A DNA stretch of 64,000 nt from Populus alba. Taxonomy: Eukaryota > Streptophyta > Magnoliopsida > Malpighiales > Salicaceae. A program made the translations under genes and the position numbers. Position 1 is the stretch's first letter. The number at the start of each line of letters is the position of its first letter. Where the stretch lies: NCBI RefSeq assembly GCF_005239225.2, contig NC_133302.1, forward strand, positions 9,023,991 to 9,087,990, given 5' to 3'. Below, in pieces: positions 49,190 through 60,948 of the stretch. The notes beneath the pieces were generated by a model. The model ran no database searches, had not been told where the DNA came from, and worked only from the letters and a program-made list of their open reading frames with translations.

Positions 49190-50662
49190 CATAGTTATTA
49201 AACCCGGCCCGGGGGTTGACCCGGCCAAGGGGCCGGGTCTCTGGTTTCATGGGTCAACCCGGGTTGACCCGGATTAACCCGTAATAATTAAAAAAAAATT
49301 AATATTTCATATGAAAAAATTCATGTAAATATAGATTATACATATTATAAATAATGAAGTTTAAAATAATATTTTTAAAAAGTTTTTTTATCCCACATTA
49401 AAAAGATATTATGTTAAGCTTTTTAAGTTGAAGTATTTAAATTAAAAAAGTTTTTTATCCTACATTGAAAAAACATAACTTTTTTCATGGGAACATAGAG
49501 TATATATATGAAAGGACTTCAAATCCCACATTGAAAAGATACTATGTTATCCCTTTAAGTTGAAGTATTTAAACCAAAAGGTTTTCTATCCCACATTGAA
49601 AAAACATGATTTTTTTTCTTGGGAACATAGAGTATATATACTAATGGGTTTCAAATCCCATATTGAAAAAACATAACTTTTTTTCATGGGAACATAGAGT
49701 ATATATATGAAAGGGCTTCAAATCCCACATTGAAAAGATACTATGTTATCCCTTTAAGTTGAAGTATTTAAACCAAAAGGTTTTATATCCCACATTAAAA
49801 AAACATGATTTTTTCCTTGGGAACATAGAGTATATATACTAATGGGTTTCAAATCCCACATTGAAAAAACATAACTTTTTTCATGGGAACATAGAGTATA
49901 TATATGAAAGGGCTTCAAATCCCACATTGAAAAGATACTATGTTATCCCTTTAAGTTGAAGTATTTTAACCAAAAAGATTTTATATCCCACATTGAAAAA
50001 ACATGATTTTTTCCTTGGAAACATAGAGTATATATACTAATGGGTTTTCAAATCCCACATTGAAAAAACATAATTTTTTTCATGGGAACATAGAGTATAT
50101 ATATGAAAGGGCTTCAAATCCACATTGAAAAGATACTATGTTATCCCTTTAAGTTGAAGTATTTAAACCAAAAGGTTTTATATCCCACATTAAAAAAACA
50201 TGATTTTTTCCTTGGAAACATAGAGTATATATACTAATGGGTTTCAAATCCCATATTGAAAAAACATAACTTTTTTCATGGGAACATAGAGTATATATAT
50301 GAAAGGGCTTCAAATCCCACATTGAAAAAACATGATTTTTTCCTTGGAAACATAGAGTATATATACTAATGGGTTTCAAATCCCATATTGAAAAAACATA
50401 ACTTTTTTCATGGGAACATAGAGTATATTTATGAAAGGGCTTCAAATCCCACATTGAAAAGATACTATGTTATCCCTTTAAGTTGAAATATTTAAACCAA
50501 ATTTTTTTTTTATCCCACATTTAAAAAAAAAAAAAAAAAAAACCCGGGTCTCGTCCGGGTTTGCCCGGGTCACCCGGGTCTGGCCGGGCTGTTGCCACAG
50601 CCGGTTTTTTATTAAACCCGAACCGGTCCAGCCACCGGGCCGGGCCAGGTTTAATAACTATG
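49190..50662. mobile_element. TIR element with 66/198-bp tandem core
   Basis: The terminal inverted repeats start CATAGTTATTAAACCCGGCC and match over about 23 bp with one mismatch. The 8-bp flanks TGTAATAG and TGTAAGAG match at seven positions, suggesting a hAT-like target duplication. Outer parts are rich in CCCGG; the core is a tandem array. There is no transposase, so it is non-autonomous. A fragment of the same left end lies at 51315-51440. Confidence 0.75.
49440..50515. repeat. Nested 66-bp / about 198-bp tandem array
   Basis: Phrases such as CTTCAAATCCCACATTGAAA recur about every 198 bp (near 49515, 49714, 49911, 50109), with a shorter step before 50437. Within each unit, three related segments of about 66 bp share AAATCCCACATTGAAAA and GGAACATAGAGTATATATA. 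The 101-codon minus-strand ORF at 50149-50454, with its 22-residue WDLKP periodicity, simply reflects this array. Confidence 0.88.
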
Positions 50663-50670
50663 TGTAAGAG

Positions 50671-51314
50671 TACTTAAAAAAAATTAAAAAAATATTTCTT
50701 TTTTTTTTCCAGTCAAGGAATTTTATCAAACACTTTGCCAAAATCATTAAAAAACTTTTATTTGTTTCTTTTTGCCAAAGTCATTACCAACCCACGTATT
50801 TAATGATTTGTTGCTTTGAATTCAATTCCTTTTTGCTGGAATGAGCTGTGGTGGCGAAATTGGGGTTCGTTTGTGGAGAACGTGCATTAGTGGGACCTTC
50901 ATGCTTTCTTAGATAGAAACAAACTTTTATCTCTCTCTCATTCCCACTCTCGTACTCAGGATGCCTTTGTTTAGGTTTAGTTTTTGTGTTGGTGGTGTAA
51001 AAAATATAGTTAGTTATTTGGTAATATATTAAATTGTGTTTTATATTGTGGGATTTATTAAATAATTGAGTTTGAAATGCAGTTTTTGTAAAGTAGTTTT
51101 TATATATTTTTTTAACTCAGTTCAGTAAAATTCTATTTATTTTTATGTTTTAAAAGTATTTTTTAAAAATTTTAAAAATTAAATTAGAGATAATATAATA
51201 ACATAAGGATTAAATACTATTTTTTAAGATTTCAAGGAATGATGTAACATAGCAACAAAAATCAACTAGATTTAAAACACTATAGACCATGAACATATGC
51301 ATTTGTGGTTTTTA
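50671..51314. other. Intergenic DNA within the interrupted duplication
   Basis: No gene is supportable. Short pieces resemble 45980-46045 (CCAGT.AAGGAATTTTATCAAACAC). Confidence 0.45.
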
Positions 51315-51440
51315 TTATAGTTATTAAACCTGATTTAAGAGTTGATCCGGCCAAGAGACCGGGTGACGGGTTACAAGAATCTATAACCCGAGTCGTAGAT
51401 TTGATAGGTTATTCTATAATGTTTGTGTCGACCCAATATT
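51315..51440 (+). mobile_element. Fragment of the 49190-50662 TIR element family
   Basis: TATAGTTATTAAACCTG is followed by GTTGATCCGGCCAAGAGACC and GGGTGACGGGTT, a degraded version of the left end at 49190. Confidence 0.6.
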
Positions 51441-51606
51441 TTATTTTCAGAATATTGTTTTACAAAATATGTTTGATTGAACTTTTTTTAATCATTTAGT
51501 TTATTTTAAATTTTTCTTCGCAATGTATTTTTTTGTTTATGAGATTGATTTTTTTGAAATTCTATTTTTAAATGATTATCATAGTGTGGTAAGGCCATGA
51601 AAATTT

Positions 51607-53275
51607 AAGTTGATTAAATATGTTGTTAATGTCTTTTAAAGAAAGAGAGGCAATACCTAAAGATTCTTAAAACATTTTGTTTATTTTGAATTGGTATTTA
51701 TGATATAATTTTTTTAGCTTTTTTAGGATTAAAATAATAAGAAGATGAAATGGATGTAAAAGATTAAATCATAGATGAATATGAAAACATAAGGATTAAA
51801 TACTATTTTCTAAGACTACAAAGAAAAATTAATTATTTTCTAAATTAGATTATTGTCATAGCTCTAGGTTTGAACTATGCAAGTTTTGGTGTTTTAAGAA
51901 TGTTTATGTTTTTTCTTTATTTAATAATAGTCCAAGATTTATTATTAATTGGTGTTAGTGCCATAAAACTAATGACAAACTAGCTAGAAAAACAAAAGTT
52001 GTATATATAAGAAAAGAAAAGCCAAAAAGTACTAAAAACCATGCAATAATGCATACCAAGATCTTATAGCCAAAACTAACAAGACTTTACTTAATAGACT
52101 AATTAAAGATGTTTTCAAAAAATTTCATGTATGGTCAGTTTTCATCAATTATTTTAAATCTTAACATTAAACGATGAAGAACCAACTCAAATGCTATCTC
52201 AACCAATAATCTCTTCCTAGAAAACCAATTTTTTCTAACTAAGATCAATGATTTTCATCTTTTGGAGAATACATCAAAGAAGTGAGAAAAAAAAATACAA
52301 CAATATTCATCAAAAGTTGTAACTTGAAAATATAAATTACATCATGGATAATAACAACTAGGTTGTCCAATTTCAAATAGGTTGGAAAAGATTTCAAAGA
52401 ACATCCAATGGAACTTTCAAGTTTGGAAAATGAACTTCAAATACATATCAATTTATCAGACAAAAATACCATACTGATTTGGAGTAACTTTAAACATCTC
52501 TCCGTAAAATGATCTTGTGCTCTCACATCCATTTAAAACTTGTGATTCCCTGAAAAACCATCAAATTCAATTTAACTTTCAAGTTTGGAAAGAAAGTTAA
52601 ACATGCATGATTGTATATGCATTTTGTTATTACAAACAAATCCCATCTCACTTTTAATTAATAAACTTACTTTATAATAATAATAAAAAAGGTTAATATC
52701 ACATCGTTTTCATTTTTGTTAAAGATAATATTTAATTTTTTAGATTAAATAAGAAAAATAAAATAATTAAAGATAAAATTTAATCTCATAAATTAAATAG
52801 AATAAAATAAAAATAACTAAAGGAAATATGTATTCTTACCAAAAAGCCTTAAATATTTAATATTTGTTTTATTAAAGATGATAATTTATTTTTTAAGTGA
52901 TATTCGATAGATCTAATTGTTAAAGATAATATTTATTTTTTTAAAATAAAAAAAATATTATTATAAAATCAAGAAAAGAAATAAAACCAAGCCAACTCTA
53001 AATTTTTTAATTTTTTTTTTTGTTAAAGATAATATTTAATTTTTTAGATTAAATAAGAAAAATGTAAGAATTAAAGATGATATTTAATCTCTTAAATTAA
53101 ATAGAATAGAATCGAAATAACCAAAGGAAATGTCTATTCTTACCAAAAAGCCTTAAATATCTAAAATTTGTTTTTTATTAAATATGATATTTAATTTTTT
53201 AGATTAAATAATAATAATAAAATCATTAAAGATAATATTTAATCTCATAAATTAAATATAATATAATAAAAATAA
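51607..53275. other. Non-coding part of duplication copy B
   Basis: 3' flank of the copy B TNL; matches 38980-40380. Several AT-rich phrases (TTAAAGATAATATTTAATTT) are internally repeated near 52720-53060. No gene is supportable. Confidence 0.55.
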
Positions 53276-56200
53276 CTAAATGAAATATTTGTTCTTACCC
53301 ATAAGACTTAAATCGAGGCTATGTCCTTGCAGCTTCGGAAATAAAAAGTCACTCCATTGCTTAGGTGTAGGAAGCAGATGATATGGCGGTGGTGAAGGCA
53401 TCACTGTATCTCTTCCCACTTCTAACTCTTCAAATGAATCTGATTTTCCTGCGATCACATGCATCCAACCAGTCTAAACTTGAGGGAAGATCTGGGATTG
53501 ATACAAGATATTTTCATTCCCGAACAGACAAGAACCGTAGCTTGGGAAGGAATTCGATCCCAGAAGGCAGGCTGGAGAATTTGTTTCCTTCTAGATCTAA
53601 AAATTCTAAAGCGGACAAACCACTAAAATCAACACAGTTAGTTGTGCGATCAGTCAAACCACCATTAGAAAGCTCAAGACGTTTCACTGATATACATTCA
53701 ATGAAAGATGTTGGCAGCCAACGTTTCCAATTCAAAACACCTGTTGAAATCAAAGAAGAACTTGGTGGAGTCGAACTGTATCCACACAATGATAACCTTA
53801 TGACATGCTTTAATTGTCCAATTGAAGAGAGAAATTGCTCATTTTCAATCCCATCAACTAGTAGCTCGGTTAAGGATTCCATATCACCCATGCGTTCCGG
53901 TAATTTCTCAAGTTGTGAACACCCAGAAATATTCCGAGTTTCAAGAGACTTTAGATTGCCAATGCTTTCAGGGAGATTCTTCAACCTCCAACATCCCTCT
54001 AGATTCAAGAAAACGAGGCTCGTCAAATTTTCAATTGATTGATGCATCTCAACTAAACTTGAGCAACCTTTTAGAATTAGTTTCTCTAGACTTGAACTGT
54101 ACAAATCTGGTGTTTTAATAAGTTGCTGAGAATGACTGAGATCAAGGATTTTAAGTTTGTCAAGAATCTGTTATAATAGAGAGAAAAATAATGAAAATTA
54201 ATCATAGAAAGTCATAACGTGTAAATATAAATTACATACTGGAAAAATTTTGAGGATTGTAGCATGTTTCGTACCTTTTTTCCCTCCCATAATTCTTTGA
54301 GGTTACTATACTGCATATCAAGAACAACTAAATTGTCCAAGGTAAAATCAGATGGAAAACCTTTCAAAGGACATTCATGCCAACAAATCCACATCAACTC
54401 TTTAGAAATCAGTTTGAAGGATCCGGTGAGATGTACTCCATTGATTTGGAGTAAATTTAAGTATTTCATTTCTGCAAATGATCCTGTGCCAAGTGATTTA
54501 GCTGCTGATGCTTTGACATCCAGTGCAAGACCCTCTACAACATCCGTACCCTAAAAAAAACCAATACAACTTTAATACAATTATTTGTAATAAGTTTGAC
54601 TAGAAAATACGCTTGAGCTCTTACCTTCTGGTGGTCAAGTACATTCCATGCATCGTCTTTATTCCAAATTCTGGTCCTTTTTCCAGGATGCAAGGGAGAC
54701 GCTTTACAGACGACCTCCCTTCCCATGTCTCGTAATAGATCATGCATGGTTACCATCCTTCCACGTAACTGCTGAAATTGAATCAGAGACCTTTCACGGA
54801 GAGTTTTCAAAACAACTTCTGGATTGAGACGGCAACGGGCTCCTAGCACTTTTGCGACGTATTCTTTCTCTATACCAATAAAGAAGCATGCAATATCAAG
54901 GAATGCTCTTTGTAGTTCACCATCAAGTGCGTGATAACTTATTAGAAGCTTTCCTTGAATATCTTGGTTTGGAATTCTGCTCAAGTTGTCAATTTCACTT
55001 TCCCATTCACCTCTGTTTTTCCCGTACAGAAGAGCTCCTATAACCTGAAGAGCTAAAGGAAGTCCTCCACAGTAACCAACGGCTTTCTGCGAAAGCTCAA
55101 TGTAATCTTCTGCTGGCTTGGTGTCCTTAAAGGCATGCCTGCTGAAAAGCTGAAGGGACTCATCTGGTTTCAATTCTTTGATCTGATATGTTTGATCTGC
55201 TTCACGAAGAAGATTTGAATCTCTAGTTGTAATAATTACTCTACTTCCGGGACCAAACCAACTTCGATCTCCCATCAAAGCTTTTAGCTGGTCCTGATGA
55301 GCAACATCATCAGCAACAACAAGAACTCTTTTACGACAAAGTCGCTCTTTGATCAGAACCTTTCCTTTATCATCACAATTGATGTTCGCAGCATCTTGTT
55401 TTAAAATATCATGAAGAAGTTGCTTTTGTAAAAGAGCCAGACCATTAAATTGTTTTGATGTTTCATTGATATTCGAAAGAAAACAGCTTCCCTCGAATCC
55501 ATTGCAGAGTTGATTAAATACAACTTTTGCTATAGTTGTCTTTCCTATTACTGGCATCCCATGTATGCCCACAATGCGTACATCATCTGTTGCAGTACTT
55601 ACAAAGTCATAAATATCGTGAGCAAGATCCATACCTACCAGGTGCTCAGGAACATATAAGCACTCGCGATGTAATTTATTCAACACATCCTTGATAATCC
55701 CTTTGATAAATTTTGCTTCATGCCTGCTCACAGAAAAAAAGCAAGTCAATTAAGTATGCTAAAAAGAAATCTTTTATTACTTCACATTGAAAAATGTAAT
55801 GTAAAATTACTCCATAAACGTGTGCAAGTGAATCTTAGAGAGAGAAGGAATACCCATTTGCCATATCATTGAGACTCCATCCAGATAGGTTTCCGGCATC
55901 CTCAAGAGCTTTTCTCCACTCCTTCACCAACTTCTCTTCAAAACGCTCTTCATGTTTAACAAATGCTTCTGCAAAACTGCCATTCTGTTTTCTCACATAT
56001 GAAGGATCAATGTCATAGAATATAGGAAGAACAATCTGACCGGTTTTCCTGTTTTTGCACTTAAGAATCTCTACAAGTTCATTTAGACACCATCTAGAAG
56101 AAGCATATCCTTTTGAGAAGACAACTATGGATATCTTTGATTCTCGAATTGCCTCGAGAAGATGCTCGGAGATTTCTTCTCCTCTACGAAGTTCATCATC

Positions 56201-56344
56201 ATCTCGAAAAGTGTGGATTCCTACTTGGACTAAGGCAGTATATAGATGATCCACGAATGTCTTGCGAGTATCTTTTCCTCTAAAACTCAGGAAGACATCA
56301 TAGGCCCCTTCTGGTCTAGAACGAGAAGACTCTGGCTCTGTCAT
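53276..56344 (-). CDS. TIR-NBS-LRR gene, C-terminal part degraded
   Basis: Exons on the minus strand: 56344-55854 (TIR), 55723-54625 (NB-ARC), 54550-54275 and 54167-53514 (LRR), all with GT-AG junctions and matching phases, give about 839 residues. TIR: AYDVFLSFRGKDTRKTF and SSRWCLNELVEI. NB-ARC: GIHGMPVIGKTTIAKVVF, RVLVVADDV, GPGSRVIITTRD, GGLPLALQVIG, MHDLLRDMGREVV. LRR: LEKLILKGCSSLVEMHQS onward. The Walker A reads GMPVIGKT where GMGGIGKT is usual, but the GxxxxGKT core is kept. Translation ends at a TGA (53516-53514) where copy A has a Cys codon. Just beyond, about 850 bp present in copy A are deleted, so the C-JID remnant (53464-53276) lies out of frame. I start at MTEPESS; an upstream in-frame ATG at 56392 is less likely because a splice-acceptor-like CTGCAG lies between them. 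It could still make a TIR-NBS-LRR lacking the C-JID. Confidence 0.87.
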
Positions 56345-56675
56345 TTCAGCTGCAGAATTTAAGGAACAATCAATTAGCAATTGCTGATACATGTGAAGTG
56401 ATCATTGAAGATAATACAGCAATTTAAGCTTAATAATGAGAGAGCATTAGACAACAGCAACTGCAGTTAAACATGAAACAAGCAAAGCTTTCACATTATT
56501 GTTATTGGTAAAGACATGAAATTAAAACAAGAAAGAAGCAAAGAAGAGTTAGCCATATATATACCTCTGTATAACAAAGAGTTAGCTATGAAACTGTAGC
56601 AATCGGAGAGAGAAGTTTTGCAAGTGAAGTTATTGAATCGGAGAAATGGGGTGTTCAAATCGAATCAGCAGTTCA

Positions 56676-56686
56676 TGTATATATAG
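56676..56686 (-). promoter_or_regulatory. Candidate TATA box of the copy B TNL
   Basis: On the minus strand CTATATATACA lies about 335 bp upstream of the chosen start codon. The leader probably contains an intron ending CTGCAG just before the ATG. Confidence 0.5.
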
Positions 56687-56699
56687 ACACACACATCTG

Positions 56700-57553
56700 C
56701 CTTTGCTGGCTTTATTTATTGCGAGTGGTTCCAAATTATTACACGTTGGAAAGAATATGTAATGAAAAAACAATTATTGAAACTTTGAAGTAAAATAGTA
56801 AAAGTTGGAAAAATATCAAACAAGACTCTTATTGGTAATTTCGTGGTAGGTGCAGATCGATTGAGTATCGGTTAGAAAGTATGGTTCCTTGTAAATTATT
56901 AGCAATGCAATAATTGTCAAAGAATAAATTATTGAGCTGGAATTTAGAGTGGTAACTTTCATGGTGGAGTCTAAGTGTTCTTTGGAGTATGGTTGAATTG
57001 ATTTTCTGAAATAATATCCACACGATAATAAGGGACGAAAAGATATCTTTATTTGGGATGTTTGTCGATATTGGGATTTTTTTTTCCACATTTATCTTTA
57101 TTTTCCACAGCTGAAACGTTTTTTTCCATGAAGCAGCTGCGCGCATGCCAAGAAAATGAGAAAATACAAAAGGAAAAGAAGAGAAATTCTTGATATTGGG
57201 ACTTTAGTGCTCGCCTACGAAAGTTGAAAATCATATTCCAGGTTTATCACCATGAAATTTCCTGTTTAAATTACTAGAAATTCCTAGTGAAATTTCCTGG
57301 CAATGCAAGGCAGGAATAGTAGAGTCAACCTATAAATAGACTAATCAAATAATATATTCAAATCAAATAAGCCTCTATGTTAATAATTCATTCAAAAAAG
57401 TTGTATATTTGATTAAAACCTAGCATTATGTAAGGATATTTGACTTCATTCTATTCTTTGAACTTCTTCTCTACATATATTATAATAGGAACTGGTACCA
57501 TTTATTCAAACTAATTCCTATTTATTTGTTGCTATTATTTAATTTGTTATTGC

Positions 57554-57584
<31 letters not shown>

Positions 57585-58428
57585 CAGAAAAATAATTTTT
57601 TTATATATATAATTTATCTACTAACATGATAAAAAAAATAAAAGGAAATTGAGAAAGTATGTTTTCTTGCAAATTATTAGCAATGCAATAATTGTCAAAG
57701 ATAAAAGGTAATCTTACATAAAAGGTGATCGATATTGATCATATTTGGTACTTTGGTTGAACTATTTTTCAAAAACATTTAGATTAATTTTTAGTCTTAG
57801 ATTTTTTTTTATTTTGATTTTAAAGATTATTTTAATATATTTTAAATAATTTTTTTTAAAAAAAAAACCTTACTTCCCTCCCGGACAATAATATTGATTT
57901 TCCACACGGTAAATTAACAAGACCATTTCCATGCAATTGTTTAATCTGATACTGTCAAAATCAAATGGTATAAATTTCCAAAAGAGACTGATTAGGCAAA
58001 AAGTTATGACTTCGCTGCAATACTCTTACAGATATTCTGAAAGTAGTAGATGTTATTTAGATTTTGAGTTTTTTTAAGGAATAGTACAGTTCAAAAAAAA
58101 ATTAAAAGTGTTTTTTAAATATTTTTTTAAGAAAATATTAAATTAGTATTTTTAAATATTTTTATTTTTAATGTACTAAAATAAAAAATAATTTTTAAAA
58201 AATTTATTATTTTAATATATCTTTAATTAAAAAGCATATTGCATCCAAGGTTGAGAATTTCGTTCCGTTTCATCTAGAATGACCAAAACAATTTTATACG
58301 AATTCAAAAAATAAAATAAATTTTATTTTATTTTAAATTTTAATTTCTGAATTTTTCAGCTAAATTTTAACCATAATATCTCAATTTCATCTCCCTTACG
58401 AAATCAAGCTTTTATTGTATATTCACAC
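56700..58428. other. Upstream flank of the copy B TNL
   Basis: 56821-57000 matches part of the TNL-flank repeat (TTTCGTGGTAGGTGCAGAT; GCAATAATTGTCAAAGA, repeated again at about 57680). An AT microsatellite lies at about 57556-57584. Foldback repeat pieces are at about 57770-57870 and 58060-58245. No gene is supportable. Confidence 0.5.
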
Positions 58429-59075
58429 AGTGAAAAACTGACCTTTAGTATTGTTTCCTTTGCGCTTTTTATTTATTTATCTCTCTATATTTGGAAGTTT
58501 GAAAAACTTTATGACAATAATATGCTTTCACACTTTGAATGTCGGCGAAGCGATAGGATTGCGATGGTACTCATGGACTGCTACTGCTTTTGCTTCTCAC
58601 TGATAGCTATGCCAAAAACTTTGTGCTATTTTTCACATCAACAAATTAGATTATATAGTTACCTAACAAATAATAAAATGAATACCCTCGAACTCTTTTT
58701 TTTTATTATTATTATTTTATTTTTATAGCCTAAATTAATACCCAATTACTTTTTTATGAAGAAAAATTAATTTATATTATTGTTAACATAATTTTTCAAA
58801 TTAAAGCATTTTTAATTGAAACCTACACAATTACGCATTGAAATTTACTTATCCGTAATTCCGTGGTAGGCGCATATGTTACTTAAAGTTTCCATGATAA
58901 AAAGAAAATAGAAGGAAATTGAGAAAGTTTCTTGCAAATTATTAGCAAAGCAATAATTGTCAAAGAGCAAGCAATAATAGCTAAAATAAATTATTTAGCT
59001 GTAATTTAGAGTAGTAATTTTGTGGTGGTTGCTGAGGAAGCATGGGTGTGTTTTGGAGTCTAGTAAAATTATATT
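58429..59075. repeat. TNL-flank repeat, copy 2
   Basis: Matches 43438-44590 in order (AGTGAAAAACTGACCTTTAG, TTTCCTTTGCGC, TCCGTGGTAGGCGCATAT, GTTTTGGAGTCTAGTAAAAT) with internal deletions. The ORF at 58522-58728 is incidental. Confidence 0.7.
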
Positions 59076-59870
59076 TTTAAAAGATTTGAAATTTTTTATT
59101 GTTTTAAATTATTATTATTTTTTATTGTTCTAATATATGATATTAAAATAATTTTTTTATAAAAAGTAATATTTTAATACATTTCAAAAATATTTTGAAA
59201 TATAATATCTATTCCACTCTCAAATTAAATTGTATATATCTTGTTTTATAGCATCTAATAGTTTTTTTTTTTTTTTTTTTGACGACTAAAGCAGTGTAAA
59301 ACATTGAAAGAAGGTGTATATTAAAAATCATGTTACTTCTAAGATCGAAAAATAGCATCTAATGGTATATATCTTGTTACTTTTAATAAATTCAAATGAT
59401 GTACAGTACATCCATTAAAATCATTTTTCTTCCTGCAGAGTGCAGATCCTCTGCAAAGTTTCCACAACAACTGGGTCCACGTGTTACTGATACCAAACTC
59501 TTCCAAGCTATTGTTGACCAATGTACAGAAAACACAAAAAAGAAAAAATCAAACAGAGATTTTGCTTCAACTCCATTATTGTTTTTTCTTGAACCGTTCC
59601 TCTCTGTGCTATTACTGTAACAATTTATTAAAGCAGTGTAAAGCGTTGAAAACATGGGTATTATGAAGTGACATAAAATTGTGTGTTTGTAATAAGAGTA
59701 TGTCAATAATTAGTGATATATATATGTTATAATTTAATTCTTTACCTTTCATTTTAAAAACATGGTTATAATATATTCAAATAAAATTAGCCAAACAGGG
59801 ACCCAAAACAGTCCCTCCGTTAACAATTCATCCAAAAGAGTTATACAATATTTTATTGTTTAGTTCAGGA
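59076..59870. other. Intergenic DNA left of the CACTA element
   Basis: A short stretch at 59400-59620 is less AT-rich and open on both strands, but neither frame resembles a known protein. It includes CTCTGTGCTATTACTGTAAC, echoing 45590-45625. Confidence 0.45.
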
Positions 59871-59956
59871 CAATACCAGAAATTCGCTAAATACCAACGG
59901 AATCCCCGACGGAATATTTCTGTCGGTATTTTTCGGTCGAAATTACCGACGGAATA

Positions 59957-60033
59957 TTTTCGTCCGTAATTCGGTCGGTAATTACTGACGGTTTATAACT
60001 GTCGGTAATTACCGACCGAATTACGGACGAAAA
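59957..60033. repeat. 33-bp inverted repeat in CACTA subterminal DNA
   Basis: Arms 59957-59989 and 60001-60033 are complementary at 32 of 33 positions around an 11-base loop. They are built from TCGGTCGGTAATTAC motifs, probably transposase-binding sites. Confidence 0.9.
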
Positions 60034-60091
60034 GTTCAGAATTAATGAAAAAAGGGTGGGTACCTGAGGCGGAGGTTTTGGCGGGTGATTT

Positions 60092-60310
60092 TTCCGACAG
60101 AATCACCGATGGATTCAAACCCTGGGACCCGTACGGGTGACGTGACCGGTTTACCGTAAAAAATACCGACAGAATCACCGGCGGATTTGAATGCCAGATC
60201 CGTACGTGTGACGTGACAAGTGCACCGTCAAAAAATACTGACGGAATCACCGAGGGATTTGAAAAAAGCGGTTCGTGTGGTGATGTGTCGATTCCCCGTG
60301 ACAGTTAGCG
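60092..60310 (+). repeat. About 72-bp subterminal tandem repeats
   Basis: Three diverged units begin CCGACAGAATCACCGATGG, CCGACAGAATCACCGGCGG and CTGACGGAATCACCGAGGG. The first two each continue into GTGACGTGAC and an ACCGT..AAAAAATA tail. Confidence 0.75.
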
Positions 60311-60540
60311 ACGGATTCACCGACGGTGTTATTCCGTCGGTGAGTCCGTCGGAAAAAGTGAATATATGGCTACCCTGCCGACACTCTCCTCCCCCATTTC
60401 TCCTTCTTCTTCCTAATCCTAAGTCTCCCCATCTGCAAATAACCAGCCCCCCCTCGCCCCCAAACAAAAATCTCTCATCTCAGCAGTTGTATTTCTTGAA
60501 GTTTTGTGGTCACAACATCCGTGTTTTGATTTACTGACGG

Positions 60541-60862
60541 ATTTTATCAATTTTTGTGAGTAATTCTATCTTTTTAAATTTTAACATTTAAATGTCAATT
60601 TTATTGTTTTTTTAGTATATGTATTTTTATTAGTAGATGTACATGTTTTATTGTTATTTCTCAAACAAACTTGTAGTTTATTAATGTATAATTTTATACT
60701 TGTTATGGTTTGTTTTAGATTTTGTAAGATTGTATTTGTTTGTAAATTGTTAAAACTTTGTGGAATTACCCAATTACATGTTATGTTTTGAAAAAAATTA
60801 ATAGCTTGCTTAATGGGTCCTTTTTAAGTTTTATCGATGGTATTGCAGAGTGGTAATTTCTG

Positions 60863-60911
<49 letters not shown>

Positions 60912-60948
60912 ATATATATATTAATTTGTATGGACATTGATAAATGAA
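60541..60948. other. CACTA 5' non-coding region
   Basis: AT-rich, probably leader or intron of the transposase transcription unit. It contains an (AT)n microsatellite at about 60870-60921. No ORF of note. Confidence 0.5.

Larger units (their letters stand above)
47877..54820 (-). repeat. Segmental duplication, copy B (interrupted)
   Basis: The same segment as 38534-42796. It is split by about 3.3 kb (48311-51606) that includes a Tourist-like MITE and the 49190-50662 TIR element. Homology continues to 54820, where copy A breaks off; beyond that, copy B continues into the rest of its TNL. Confidence 0.88.

Noticed and set aside
50149..50454. 101-codon ORF with 22-residue WDLKP repeats that looks like a repeat protein
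   Set aside because: The periodicity is exactly that of the 66-bp DNA repeat and the ORF only exists where unit lengths are multiples of three.
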